A DNA stretch of 64,000 bases, taken from positions 498,530-562,529 of the forward strand of contig NZ_JACYXM010000004.1 in assembly GCF_014843005.1 (NCBI RefSeq), given 5' to 3'. The notes beneath the pieces were generated by a model. The model saw nothing but the letters and a program-made list of their open reading frames with translations, made no database searches and was not told the DNA's origin. The position numbers and the translations under genes are program-made. Position 1 is the first letter of the stretch; each line of letters starts with the position of its first letter. This stretch comes from Rhodanobacter sp. DHG33. GTDB taxonomy: Bacteria; Pseudomonadota; Gammaproteobacteria; Xanthomonadales; Rhodanobacteraceae. This document shows positions 35,942 through 44,692 of this stretch, piece by piece.

Positions 35942-36502
35942 TCAAGCCAGCATCAGGCCCTCGGCCCGAGCGATGTTTTGCGCGATCTCGCCGCCCAGGG
36001 CGGAAACGCGCAACGCCGGCACGGCATCCAGCACGCCGAGCCCGGCCATGGCGCTACAGCGGAAATCCAGCAAATGCGCTGCTTCGATATTTGCATCGTC
36101 CATCGAGTGACGGCCCACGATGGATACCGGCGCCCCCGCCGCCAACATGGCATCCCAGCCGAGGTAATCGCTGTCGGGCAACAGATGCAGACGTGCACGG
36201 AGGCTTCCGTCGCTGGCGCGGCATTCCAGCCATTCGTGCGGACCATCGCTGCCTATCGCACTGGCCGCGACCAGCCAGCACACTTGGAGCAATGGCGCGA
36301 GTTCGCGGCGCATGACGAGCAAGCCAGGCTCAATGCCGCTCCTCGATGCCTGTGTCGCACACGGCAAATACAGCACGCATCCAACTGCGGGGAGACAGCG
36401 GGCAAGCCGTCTCGGCGTTATACGCAACCAACGGCGCTCCACCGCGATGCCAGCGGCGCGCGGACATACATGGGCAAGATGGGTAGCCAGCCAGCCGAAC
36501 AT
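35942..36502 (-). CDS. hypothetical protein downstream of hemP
   Basis: Unrecognised protein of 186 residues, 85 bases after hemP on the same strand and so probably under the same Fur control. No clear signal peptide is present. The N-terminal half is basic with several Cys (VCPRAAG, LARCLPAVGCVLYLPC). The middle segment RASDGSLRARLHLLPDSDYL faintly recalls the haem-handling HutX/HemS fold, which would suit its neighbour, but this is a guess. Base composition matches the surroundings. The activator-site palindrome lies just past its stop codon. Confidence 0.6.
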   Translation of the reverse strand: MFGWLATHLAHVCPRAAGIAVERRWLRITPRRLARCLPAVGCVLYLPCATQASRSGIEPGLLVMRRELAPLLQVCWLVAASAIGSDGPHEWLECRASDGSLRARLHLLPDSDYLGWDAMLAAGAPVSIVGRHSMDDANIEAAHLLDFRCSAMAGLGVLDAVPALRVSALGGEIAQNIARAEGLMLA

Positions 36503-36587
36503 CGCGCTCTCCGTCAGGGGCTGGCTGGCGTTGGCGCGATGACGCGCCGTGCTGGCGAGGTTTGTCCCGGGCAGCGCCCGGATGGAA

Positions 36588-36812
36588 TCACTTCGTGAGG
36601 ATCAGCTTGTCGTTGCGCGTGAGGCGCAAGTGGTACTCGTTGCCTTGATGCTCTATCACCAATTCGCGTTCGCCATCCAGCAGCGACTGGCTGCTGACGC
36701 GACGCACGGCGGGCTTGGGCTCGGTCGCGCCGAGGCGCAGCGAAAGGCGCGGCAACGGATGGGCCAGGCGGCTGGTGACCATTGGCAGGCCCAGGGTGGT
36801 GGCAATCGACAT
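36588..36812 (-). CDS. hemP: hemin uptake protein HemP
   Basis: Small protein of 74 residues. The C-terminal half (VSSQSLLDGERELVIEHQG, then YHLRLTRNDKLILTK) is the conserved HemP core. HemP is a small regulator needed for expression of haem receptors in several proteobacteria. A Fur box lies 36 bases upstream of the start. No TonB-dependent haem receptor is adjacent, although hemP usually precedes one. Confidence 0.9.
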   Translation of the reverse strand: MSIATTLGLPMVTSRLAHPLPRLSLRLGATEPKPAVRRVSSQSLLDGERELVIEHQGNEYHLRLTRNDKLILTK

Positions 36813-36847
36813 GGACGACTCCGCAATGAAGTTTAGGCAGAGTTGAT

Positions 36848-36866
36848 GATAATGATTCTCATTAAG
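36848..36866. promoter_or_regulatory. Fur box upstream of hemP
   Basis: GATAATGATTCTCATTAAG matches 15 of 19 positions of the classic Fur consensus (GATAATGATAATCATTATC). It lies in an AT-rich gap directly before hemP, predicting iron repression of hemP and the gene after it. Confidence 0.85.
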
Positions 36867-36956
36867 ACGTCAACCATCACGACAGCCGTTGCTTGCCCCC
36901 TCCCTATCCAGCCACCCACTCGATGCGCTGACGCATTGCTTCGCCCAGCCGATGTC

Positions 36957-37859
36957 TCATGGCGTTGCGTGAGCTCCGCCACCCGTCTCCATGCCCTTTT
37001 CCTTGGCCAGGCGCGTCTCCAGTTTCACTCGCCCCTCCTCGGCATAGGTGCGACAGGCATGGCCGTCGATGACGGGATCGGGCTTGGCGCCCGCATCACG
37101 CTGCGCTACGCGTTCGAGGAAGTGAGCCGCCTGGTCCGGATGCGGCGACAGCAGGATGTCGCAAGGCAACGATGCTATCGTGGCTATGCTGCGCCGATAG
37201 TTTTCCAGACGCTGCGGATGCTCCGGATCGCTAAAGCGATAGCCGTCCGCGGCGAAGGCGCCGAGACTGTCGGCGTACACGATATTCATGCAGAGTCCCG
37301 CTTGGCAGGATCGCCAGGTCCACGTCGTCGCGCCCGGCGTATGGCCCGGCGTGTAGTGCGCCGTGACCGTCACGTCGCCCAGCCGCACCACGCCGTGATC
37401 GGGCACCGGCGTGACCTTGGCGATGGGCGCGAATGCAGGCGCCTCGCCATATTGCGGATCATCTGGATCCTTGCCGCCAAGCATCAACGCCTTGGCGCCA
37501 GCGCTGCTCGCCGCCACGCGTGCGCCGCTGTCTCGGGCGAGCTGGGCGATGGCGCCGGCATGGTCGAAGTGCGCATGCGAGTTGATAATCCACTTCACGT
37601 CAGCGATGTCGAAACCCAACGCCATGATGTTCGCCTCGACCTGCGCCGCGTTCTGCGGCAGCGTACCGTCGATCAGCACGAGCCCCTGCGACGACGCGAT
37701 CATGATCGAACTGAGCCCGCGCGTGCCCACGTAGTACGTATTGCCATAGATGCGAAAGGGTTGCTGCGGCTGCGTCCATGCAGGCGTCTCGGCGAGCGCG
37801 CCGTAAAGGGGCAGCATCGCGAAGATGGTGAGCAGCGTCGTGCGTAGCGGCGACTTCAT
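36957..37859 (-). CDS. subclass B3 metallo-beta-lactamase
   Basis: Periplasmic zinc hydrolase of 300 residues with a signal peptide (residues about 1-23, ending YGALA). B3 zinc ligands are all visible: HAHFDH (His116, His118, Asp120, His121 in BBL numbering), His196 in HYTPGHTPG and His263 in SPHPD. B3-specific sequence includes GGKDPDDPQYGEAPAF and ADSLGAFAADGYRFSDP, with the serine that fixes a water in L1-type enzymes. Overall it resembles L1/LRA-type enzymes, so carbapenem hydrolysis is plausible. Substrate range cannot be read from sequence. It sits alone with no mobile element nearby, so it looks like a resident chromosomal gene. Confidence 0.92.
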   Translation of the reverse strand: MKSPLRTTLLTIFAMLPLYGALAETPAWTQPQQPFRIYGNTYYVGTRGLSSIMIASSQGLVLIDGTLPQNAAQVEANIMALGFDIADVKWIINSHAHFDHAGAIAQLARDSGARVAASSAGAKALMLGGKDPDDPQYGEAPAFAPIAKVTPVPDHGVVRLGDVTVTAHYTPGHTPGATTWTWRSCQAGLCMNIVYADSLGAFAADGYRFSDPEHPQRLENYRRSIATIASLPCDILLSPHPDQAAHFLERVAQRDAGAKPDPVIDGHACRTYAEEGRVKLETRLAKEKGMETGGGAHATP

Positions 37860-37977
37860 GCAAAGGGTTCCTTATGGGGTCTAGCCAAGCTACCCGGGCA
37901 TGCGGGCATCCGTGGGGCGTGATGTGGCGATGCGCGGACACAACGCGGGCCATGCGGAAACACGCCCATCGGCGGAC

Positions 37978-38946
37978 TCACGCCACCGCCTGCAAGACAC
38001 GCTGACGCATCGCTTCGTCTAGCTTCGGCAACACATCCAGTGCGGCAAGGTTGTGCTCCAGCTGATCCAGCCGGCTCGCGCCCAGCATCACGGTGGAGAC
38101 ATGCGGGTTGGCCGCACACCACGCGATGGCGAGTTGCGCGGTGCTGCAACCGAGTTCGTCCGCTAGCGGGCGTAGGCGGCGCACCTTTGCCACGCGCTCG
38201 CCGTCTTCGCCTAGCACCTGGTCGCGCAACCACGCATAGTCCGGCTGCGCCAGGCGCGAATCCGCCGGCACACCGTGGTCGTACTTCCCGCTCAGCAGGC
38301 CCGAGGCCAGCGGCGACCAGATCGTAGTGCCCATGCCGTAGTCGCGATACAGCGGCGCGTACTCCACCTCGACGCGCTCGCGGTGCAGCAGGTTGTATTC
38401 GGGCTGTTCCATCACGGGTGCAGTGAGATGGTTTTCCTTTGCCGCGCGATGCGCCTCGGCGATGGCCTGCGCCGGCCACTCGCTGGTGCCCCAGTACAGC
38501 ACCTTGCCCTGGCGCACCAGCATGTCCATCGCCGCCACGGTCTCCTCGACCGGCGTGTCGGGGTCGGGGCGATGGCAGAAGTAGAGATCGAGGTAGTCCA
38601 CACGCAGGCGCTGCAGCGCCTGGTGGCAGGCCTCGATTACGTGCTTGCGCGACAGGCCGCGCTGCGTGGGCCTGGGATGGTCCTGGGCGCCGAAGAACAC
38701 CTTGCTCGACACGCACCAGCTGTCGCGTGGGAAACGCAGGTCGGCCAGCACGTCGCCCATCAGCGACTCCGCCGCGCCGTTGCCGTAGGTTTCCGCGTTG
38801 TCGAAGAAGTTGACTCCGCGATCCCATGCCATCGCCAGCATCTCGCGCGCCAGCGAGCGCCCCACGCTCTTGCCGAACGTGGTCCAGGCGCCGAACGAAA
38901 GGACGGAAAGCGGCAGACCGGAACGGCCGAGGCGGCGGTATTGCAT
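37978..38946 (-). CDS. aldo/keto reductase, Kv-beta/YghZ type
   Basis: NADPH-dependent oxidoreductase of 322 residues from the ATG at 38946, which has GGAG seven bases upstream; an in-frame ATG 12 bases earlier does not. Catalytic tetrad regions are visible: Asp and Tyr in FFDNAETYGNG, Lys in VSSKVFF and His in LYFCHRPDPDTP. The C-terminal cofactor motif VMLGASRLDQLEHNL is typical of the Kv-channel beta-like AKR6/AKR14 group, which reduces small aldehydes. It lies 118 bases upstream of the beta-lactamase on the same strand, probably separately transcribed. Confidence 0.9.
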   Translation of the reverse strand: MQYRRLGRSGLPLSVLSFGAWTTFGKSVGRSLAREMLAMAWDRGVNFFDNAETYGNGAAESLMGDVLADLRFPRDSWCVSSKVFFGAQDHPRPTQRGLSRKHVIEACHQALQRLRVDYLDLYFCHRPDPDTPVEETVAAMDMLVRQGKVLYWGTSEWPAQAIAEAHRAAKENHLTAPVMEQPEYNLLHRERVEVEYAPLYRDYGMGTTIWSPLASGLLSGKYDHGVPADSRLAQPDYAWLRDQVLGEDGERVAKVRRLRPLADELGCSTAQLAIAWCAANPHVSTVMLGASRLDQLEHNLAALDVLPKLDEAMRQRVLQAVA

Positions 38947-39091
38947 GGGGAACTCCATCAGCAGGCGCTGGCGATCGGCGCGTGACTATCCTGCGAATGC
39001 TGCGGCGGCATGCCGGGCCGATGCAAGCCTTGCGCCTTCCACGATGCACGGATGAGGCCCTTGCAGGCGCGTCATGCACTCATGCCTACGA

Positions 39092-39122
39092 ATCATATTT
39101 GAACACTTGCATCATATTTGAA
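39092..39122. promoter_or_regulatory. direct repeat ATCATATTTGAA (two copies) upstream of the fucosidase gene
   Basis: Two exact 12-base copies at 39092-39103 and 39111-39122, one every 19 bases, in an AT-rich patch 50 bases before the fucosidase start. TTGAAC inside the first copy and ATATAG just after the second are 17 bases apart, a possible -35/-10 pair. The repeats are therefore well placed to be operator sites for a regulator of the fucosidase. Confidence 0.55.
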
Positions 39123-39172
39123 TATAGTGATCCTCCTGACATCTCGGGCGCCCGCCTGCGGAGGCTAGTTCC

Positions 39173-40663
39173 ATGGATCGTCGCCGTTTCCTGCTCGCCG
39201 GCTCGGCCGTTGCTTCCCTGAGTGCGCTCGGCATGTCGCGCACCAGTCGTGCCGACACCGCCCTCGCACCCGCCGGCAACGCGGCGCGCCCGCGTCCCAC
39301 GCCGCAGCAATTGCATTGGCAGCGCGACGAACTGGCCATGTTCGTGCACCTCACGGTGAATACCTTCACCGGCAAGGAATGGGGCGACGGCACCGAGTCG
39401 CCCGACATCTTCAATCCGCGCAAGCTGGATGCGCGGCAATGGGCGCGCACGGCGAAGCAGGCCGGCTTCCGCAGCATGATCCTCACCGCCAAGCACCACG
39501 ACGGCTTCTGCCTATGGCCCACCGCCACCACGCAGCACTCGGTGAAAAGCAGTCCGTGGAAAAACGGCCACGGCGACGTGGTGCGCGAATTCACCGACGC
39601 CTGCCGCGCCGAAGGTCTGGGCGCCGGCCTGTACCTGTCGCCATGGGACCGCAACGCCAAGGTCTATGGCAGCGGCGAGGCCTACAACGACTACTACATC
39701 GCCCAGCTCACCGAGCTGCTCACGCATTACGGCAAGATCGTGGAAGTGTGGTTCGACGGCGCCAACGGCGAAGGCCCGAACGGCCGCAAGCAGGCCTACG
39801 ACTGGCCGCGCATCCACGCCACCGTGCGCAAGCTGCAACCCGATGCCGTGATGTTCTCCGACGCCGGCCCGGACGTGCGCTGGATCGGCGACGAGAAGGG
39901 CGTAGCCGGCGAAACCTGCTGGTCAAGCATCAACCCCGCCAGCGCGCCCTACCCCGGCTACGACCGCCCGTGGATCGGCGACCTGCTGGGCCATGGCGAC
40001 CCGCACGGCAGCGCATGGCGCCCTGGCGAATCGGACGTATCGATCCGCCCCGGCTGGTTCTGGCATCCCGAGGAAAACGACAAGGTGCGCTCGCCCGACG
40101 AGCTGATGGAGCTGTACTTCAGCTCGGTGGGGCGCAACAGCAAACTGCTGCTCAACGTGCCGCCGAACCGCGACGGCCTGTTCGAGGACAGCGACATCGC
40201 CGCGCTGCAAGGCTTCACCGCCAAGCGCACCGGACTGTTCGCCACCAACCTGCTGCAGGGCGCCAGCGTGCAGGCCAGCAGCAGCGACATCGCGCACCCG
40301 GCCTCCAGCGTGCTCGACGCCAACCCGGACGCGTATTGGAGCGCCGCGCGCAGTGCGCGCAATGCGTGGCTGGAAATCGAGCTGCCGCAGGCCATCGAGT
40401 TCGACACGCTGGAGCTCGGCGAAGCCATCGCCTTCGGCCAGAACATCGCCAACTACCGCGTCGAAACGTGGAACGACGGCGCGTGGCAACCGCTCACCTG
40501 GGGCACCACCATCGGCCACAAGAAGCTCGTCCGCATGGACCCGGTGCGCACCAGCAGGCTGCGGCTCACGCTGGAATTCGGCTACGACACTCCGAGGCTC
40601 GCCAGCATCGCCGCTTATCGCGGACCCGATCGCCGCTATGGGCCGGGGCACAACGAGAAGTGA
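39173..40663 (+). CDS. Tat-exported GH29 alpha-L-fucosidase
   Basis: Glycoside hydrolase of 496 residues removing alpha-L-fucose. A twin-arginine signal (DRRRFLLAG, residues 2-10) indicates folded export through Tat. The GH29 barrel covers about residues 45-355: FVHLTVNTFTGKEWGDG, then AKHHDGFCLW, and the probable nucleophile Asp195 in VEVWFDGANGEG. LLLNVPPNRDGLF closes the barrel. The last 130 residues form a discoidin-like (F5/8 type C, CBM32-like) domain (VQASSSDIAHPASSVLDAN). It is a single plus-strand gene between minus-strand neighbours. No sugar transporter is nearby. Confidence 0.92.
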   Translation: MDRRRFLLAGSAVASLSALGMSRTSRADTALAPAGNAARPRPTPQQLHWQRDELAMFVHLTVNTFTGKEWGDGTESPDIFNPRKLDARQWARTAKQAGFRSMILTAKHHDGFCLWPTATTQHSVKSSPWKNGHGDVVREFTDACRAEGLGAGLYLSPWDRNAKVYGSGEAYNDYYIAQLTELLTHYGKIVEVWFDGANGEGPNGRKQAYDWPRIHATVRKLQPDAVMFSDAGPDVRWIGDEKGVAGETCWSSINPASAPYPGYDRPWIGDLLGHGDPHGSAWRPGESDVSIRPGWFWHPEENDKVRSPDELMELYFSSVGRNSKLLLNVPPNRDGLFEDSDIAALQGFTAKRTGLFATNLLQGASVQASSSDIAHPASSVLDANPDAYWSAARSARNAWLEIELPQAIEFDTLELGEAIAFGQNIANYRVETWNDGAWQPLTWGTTIGHKKLVRMDPVRTSRLRLTLEFGYDTPRLASIAAYRGPDRRYGPGHNEK

Positions 40664-40670
40664 TCCCGCC

Positions 40671-41576
40671 TCAGGCGCCCTCGGCGGCATAGGCCGCCAG
40701 CGCCTCGAACAGATAGTCGTAGACCAGCCGCACGCGGCGGTTCGCGCGCAGGTCTTCGTGCATCACCAGCCAGGTGTCCAGATCCAGCGCGAACGCAGGG
40801 AGCACGCGCACCAGTGACCGCTCGCGCCGCGCCAGCGCATGCTGGCACGCGCCAATGCCGTAGCCGGCACGCAGCGCGGCCAGCTGTGCCAGGGCGCTGT
40901 CGGTGCGCAGCGTGAAGTGGTTGCGTGCGAACACCTCCGCACCCAGCACGCGGCTGCGCATAGCACGCAAGGCAGGCGTCTCGCGATCGAAACCGATCAG
41001 CGCATGCCCATGCAGATCGGCCAGCGCGCGCGGCGTGCCGTGCGCCTTGAGGTAGCGTCGGTGCGCGTACATCCCGATGCCGATGGCGCCCACGCGGCGA
41101 GCCACCAGCGCTGCCTGGCTCGGTCGCAGCATGCGTACGGCGATGTCGGCATCCTTACGCAGCAGGTCCTCGGCCGCATCGGACAGCGAAAGTTCGACCG
41201 CGATGCCCGGCTGCTGCCGGCGCAAGTCGGCCAGCATCGCCGGCAACACCTCGCCGCCGATCACCTCGCTGCAAGTGATGCGCACCACGCCGCGCACTTC
41301 CTGCTTGCTCCCTGAAGCCGCGCGCCGCAGCGCGGCGGATGCGGCGGCCATGCCTCGCGCATGCTCGACCAGCTCGGCACCCACATCGGTCAGCGCCAAC
41401 CCCTGCGGCGAACGCGTGAACAAGGCCACGCCCAGCGACGCCTCCAGTTGCCGTACATGCCGCCCAAGGCTGGGCTGGGTCATGTCCAGCGTGCGCGCCG
41501 CGGCGGACAGGCTGCCTTCGCTCGCCACGGCGAGGAAGGATCGATAAAGGTCCCAGGCCGGCTCGTCGTTATCCAT
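40671..41576 (-). CDS. LysR-family transcriptional regulator
   Basis: Regulator of 301 residues. The winged helix-turn-helix is at about residues 10-68 (FLAVASEGSLSAAARTLDMT then QPSLGRHVRQLEASLG), followed by the effector-binding domain (about 95-295, VRITCSEVIGGEVLPAML). It is divergently transcribed from the dehydrogenase-like gene at 41667, the usual arrangement for a LysR regulator and its target. The inducer is unknown. Confidence 0.93.
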   Translation of the reverse strand: MDNDEPAWDLYRSFLAVASEGSLSAAARTLDMTQPSLGRHVRQLEASLGVALFTRSPQGLALTDVGAELVEHARGMAAASAALRRAASGSKQEVRGVVRITCSEVIGGEVLPAMLADLRRQQPGIAVELSLSDAAEDLLRKDADIAVRMLRPSQAALVARRVGAIGIGMYAHRRYLKAHGTPRALADLHGHALIGFDRETPALRAMRSRVLGAEVFARNHFTLRTDSALAQLAALRAGYGIGACQHALARRERSLVRVLPAFALDLDTWLVMHEDLRANRRVRLVYDYLFEALAAYAAEGA

Positions 41577-41666
41577 GCATTTATTTATATCAGATGTTCA
41601 ATGCTAGGCAATTTTCAAACACCTTATCTCGCGCCAAGCTGGCTCCACCCATTCTGGAGAACGGCC
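41577..41666. promoter_or_regulatory. divergent intergenic region between LysR regulator and SDR gene
   Basis: This 90-base gap is AT-rich on its left half (atttatttatatcagatg) and must hold both promoters and the LysR operator. TTCAA occurs at both ends of a TTCAATGCTAGGC...TTTTCAAA stretch. No convincing T-N11-A site could be fixed by eye. Confidence 0.4.
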
Positions 41667-42611
41667 ATGAACACATCGAAGACAGCCCTGATCCTCGGCG
41701 CCACCGGCGGTGCAGGCGGCGAGATCGCCGCGGCCCTGCTGCGACGCGGCTGGACGGTGCGTGCGCTGGTGCGCGATGCCGCACGCCCCGGCCTGCTCCC
41801 GTCTATCGACTGGCGCGATGGCGATGCCATGAACGCCGACGACGTGGCGCGGGCCGCCGCCGGCGTGAGTGTGATCGTCCACGCGGTGAATCCGCCGGGC
41901 TACCGCGACTGGGACCGGCTGGTACTGCCGATGCTGGACAACAGCGTTGCCGCGGCCCGCGCCAACGGCGCGCGCCTCGTGCTGCCGGGCACGGTCTACA
42001 ACTACGGCCCCGATGCCTTTCCCACCCTGGCCGAGGACGATCCCCAGCAACCGCTGACCCGCAAGGGCGCGATCCGCGTAGCGATGGAATGGCGCCTGGC
42101 CGAGGCTGCCGACGTGCGCAGTCTGGTCCTGCGCTGCGGCGACTTCTTCGGACCGCACGCGGGCAACAACTGGTTTGCGGCCATGGTCAAACCCGGTCGT
42201 CGCGTACGCAGCTTGCTGTATCCGGGACGCCGCGGCTTGCCCCATGCCTGGGCCTACCTGCCCGATGTGGGCGAGACGGTCGCGCGGCTGCTGGAGCGCG
42301 AGGGCGAGCTCGAACGCTTCGCACGCTTCCACTTCGCCGGCCACCTCGTCGATGAGGCCGACCTGCTCGCCGCCATGCGCGGCGCCACCGGCAACAGCGC
42401 GCTGCCGCTGCGCGCCTTTCCTTGGTGGCTGACGCGGCTCGCCGCGCCCTTCGTGGTGATGCTGCGCGAACTGCGCGAGATGCGCTACCTGTGGCGCGTG
42501 CCGCTGCAGCTGGACAATCGTCGCCTGCGGGCATGGCTGGGCGACGAACCGCACACCCCGCTGCAGCAAGCCGTCGAAACCACTCTGCATGGCCTTGGTT
42601 GCGTGGAGTAG
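41667..42611 (+). CDS. NAD(P)-dependent epimerase/atypical SDR
   Basis: Rossmann-fold protein of 314 residues. The nucleotide-binding motif GATGGAGGEIA is at about residues 11-21, and the SDR active-site Tyr appears as VYNYGPD with Lys in RKGAIR. This is the extended/atypical SDR type that acts on sugars, flavonoids or NAD(P)-sensing targets. The ATG at 41667 has GGAGA seven bases upstream; longer readings overlap the LysR gene. It is divergent from that regulator, which probably controls it. The substrate cannot be inferred. Confidence 0.87.
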   Translation: MNTSKTALILGATGGAGGEIAAALLRRGWTVRALVRDAARPGLLPSIDWRDGDAMNADDVARAAAGVSVIVHAVNPPGYRDWDRLVLPMLDNSVAAARANGARLVLPGTVYNYGPDAFPTLAEDDPQQPLTRKGAIRVAMEWRLAEAADVRSLVLRCGDFFGPHAGNNWFAAMVKPGRRVRSLLYPGRRGLPHAWAYLPDVGETVARLLEREGELERFARFHFAGHLVDEADLLAAMRGATGNSALPLRAFPWWLTRLAAPFVVMLRELREMRYLWRVPLQLDNRRLRAWLGDEPHTPLQQAVETTLHGLGCVE

Positions 42612-42617
42612 GACGCT

Positions 42618-43127
42618 TCAGCGCAGGATGCGCAGCACGATCGCCAGCACCACTGCAGCGAACACTCCCGCGATCACGTCGTCCACCATCACGCCCAAGC
42701 CGCCCTTGAGGCGCCGGTCGAACACGCGGATCGGCCATGGCTTCCACACATCGAACAGGCGAAACAACGCGAAGCCCGCGACCACGGCCCACCACGGCGC
42801 CGCGAGCGCGGGCAGCAGCGCGATCCATTGACCGACGAACTCGTCCCATACCAGGGCGCGGTGATCGTCCACCTGCAGTGCGCGGCCGGCCACGTCGCAG
42901 GCCCACACACCCAGTGCAAAGCCCAGCACGATGACCAGCAGGTTGAGCGGCAACGACAGTTCGCGCAGCAGCAGCCACGGCAGGATCGCGGCCAGCGAGC
43001 CGAAGGTGCCTTGCGCCACCGGCGCGAGGCCCGAACCCAGGCCGCAGGCGATCCAACCCGCGGGCGTGGCCAGCAACGCGCGGCGCTGCGAGGGTGTCAG
43101 TGTCTTGCGTTCGGCGGATGCGCTCAT
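42618..43127 (-). CDS. pgpA: phosphatidylglycerophosphatase A
   Basis: Membrane phosphatase making phosphatidylglycerol from its phosphate, 169 residues. Family motifs are seen: GLGSGLAPVAQGTFGSLAAI near residues 20-40, DEFVGQWIAL and FDVWKPWPIRVFDRRLKGG, then VMVDDVIAG. It has about four TM segments. The start at 43127 overlaps the thiL stop by four bases (ATGA), the thiL-pgpA order common in gammaproteobacteria. Confidence 0.93.
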   Translation of the reverse strand: MSASAERKTLTPSQRRALLATPAGWIACGLGSGLAPVAQGTFGSLAAILPWLLLRELSLPLNLLVIVLGFALGVWACDVAGRALQVDDHRALVWDEFVGQWIALLPALAAPWWAVVAGFALFRLFDVWKPWPIRVFDRRLKGGLGVMVDDVIAGVFAAVVLAIVLRILR

Positions 43128-44086
43128 GGCGCGAAATGATCCCAGCCTTGTCGCGCCGGTTCCAGCCATGCGCCATCCGTGCCGCGCACGCGCACACCTG
43201 CGCCCGCCACGACGCGGCCGATGCATGTGGCGGCGCAGCCAAGCCGCGCGAGTTCGTCCCGTACTTCATCCAACCGTGCGGAGGGCACGGTGAAGCACAG
43301 TTCGTAATCGTCGCCGCCGGTCAACGCGAAACCACGCGCTGCGGTTTCATCGAACGCAGCACGCAACGCGGGCGAATACGGCAGCAAAGCCGCATCGATC
43401 TCCACCCCCACACCACTGGCCGAACAAATGTGGCCGAGGTCGGCGAGCAGGCCATCGGAAACGTCGAGGCAGGCGCTGGCGCGGCCACGCAGCGCCAACC
43501 CGGCCGCCACGCGCGGCATCGGCCGGTTCAGCCGGCCCACGAGCGCATCGCGCGTGGCCGCCTGGATGTCCGTCTGCGACTGCAGGCAATGCAGGCCGGC
43601 CGCCGCATCGCCCAGCGATCCGGTAACCAGCACCGCATCGCCCGCCTGCGCACCGGCACGGGTCAAGGCCTGCCCCGGCGGCACGAAACCATGCACGGCC
43701 ACGCTGAGCGAGAGCACACCGCGCGTGGTGTCGCCGCCCACCAGAGCCACCCGGTACTGCCCCGCCAATTGCGCGAAACCCTCGGCGAGACCGTCGATGA
43801 AATCCACGTCGGGTCGCGGCAAGCTCAGCGCCAGCAACGCCCACGCAGGCGCGGCTCCCATCGCGGCGAGGTCGGACAGGTTCACCGCCAGCGCCTTCCA
43901 GCCGATGTCGGCAGGCGCAGTGCCCACGGGGAAATGCACGCCTTCGACCATGGTGTCGATGGCCGCCACCAATTCCTGCCCCGCCGGCACGGCCAGCACG
44001 GCGGCATCGTCGCCGATGCCGAGGCGCACGTCGTCGCGCGGTTGCGCGGTGCGCTCTCGGATACGGTCGATCAGGCGGAATTCCAT
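43124..44086 (-). CDS. thiL: thiamine-monophosphate kinase
   Basis: Makes thiamine diphosphate from thiamine monophosphate and ATP, 320 residues. Signature motifs are GIGDDAAVL (residues 24-32), DTMVEGVHFP, NLSDLAAMGA and ALVGGDTTRG, then CLDVSDGLLADLGH. The start at 44086 (MEFRLIDRIRERT) is the family start; the frame remains open further upstream but without similarity. It overlaps pgpA. Confidence 0.94.
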   Translation of the reverse strand: MEFRLIDRIRERTAQPRDDVRLGIGDDAAVLAVPAGQELVAAIDTMVEGVHFPVGTAPADIGWKALAVNLSDLAAMGAAPAWALLALSLPRPDVDFIDGLAEGFAQLAGQYRVALVGGDTTRGVLSLSVAVHGFVPPGQALTRAGAQAGDAVLVTGSLGDAAAGLHCLQSQTDIQAATRDALVGRLNRPMPRVAAGLALRGRASACLDVSDGLLADLGHICSASGVGVEIDAALLPYSPALRAAFDETAARGFALTGGDDYELCFTVPSARLDEVRDELARLGCAATCIGRVVAGAGVRVRGTDGAWLEPARQGWDHFAP

Positions 44087-44221
44087 GGCGGATCTGCGGC
44101 AGGGACGGGCCCAGAGCAGAGCATCCGCACGCGTGCGACGCAAGCCCGTGACCTGCGGCGCATGCGCCGAAACCATGGGCGTGCGAGGCTGGGCGACGTT
44201 TTCCTGCCGGAGCTTGCCGCC

Positions 44222-44683
44222 ATGCACAGCGTTCGTTTCCGTCCCGTCATGCTTTCGCTCGCCCTCCTCGCCGCTGCACCGGTGCTGGCTGCAGCATCGC
44301 CGTCCGTGGAGGGCGATGGGGCCGTGCTGGCGCCGATCCAGGCCTTTTTCACCGCGATGTCGCACTACGACCAGGCGGGCATGCGCGCCCAGGTGCTGCC
44401 CGCGGGCATGGCCACGCTGATGCGCGACGGCAAACCGGACCAACTCGCGCTGGGCGACTTCATCGGCCACGTGAAACCGGGCAAGGCGCAGATCGAGGAG
44501 CGCATCCACGATCCGCTCGTGCACGTGGATGACAACATCGCCGTGGTATGGGCGCCCTATGTCTTCCTGCTCGACGGCAAACCGCACCATTGCGGCACGG
44601 ACGTATTCAATCTCGCCCGCGTGGACGGCCGTTGGCTGATCTCGGGCGTGGCCGACAACAGCCGGGACTGCGCGGCGAAATAA
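44222..44683 (+). CDS. exported NTF2/SnoaL-like protein
   Basis: Protein of 153 residues with a signal peptide (about residues 1-24, PVMLSLALLAAAPVLAAA). The mature part looks like the NTF2-like DUF4440/SnoaL_3 fold: IQAFFTAMSHYDQAGMRAQV at the start and DVFNLARVDGRWLISGVADN at the end. Such proteins bind small hydrophobic ligands, sometimes as enzymes. It is on the opposite strand to its neighbours and has no clear partner. Confidence 0.82.
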   Translation: MHSVRFRPVMLSLALLAAAPVLAAASPSVEGDGAVLAPIQAFFTAMSHYDQAGMRAQVLPAGMATLMRDGKPDQLALGDFIGHVKPGKAQIEERIHDPLVHVDDNIAVVWAPYVFLLDGKPHHCGTDVFNLARVDGRWLISGVADNSRDCAAK

Positions 44684-44692
44684 GCGACCCGC

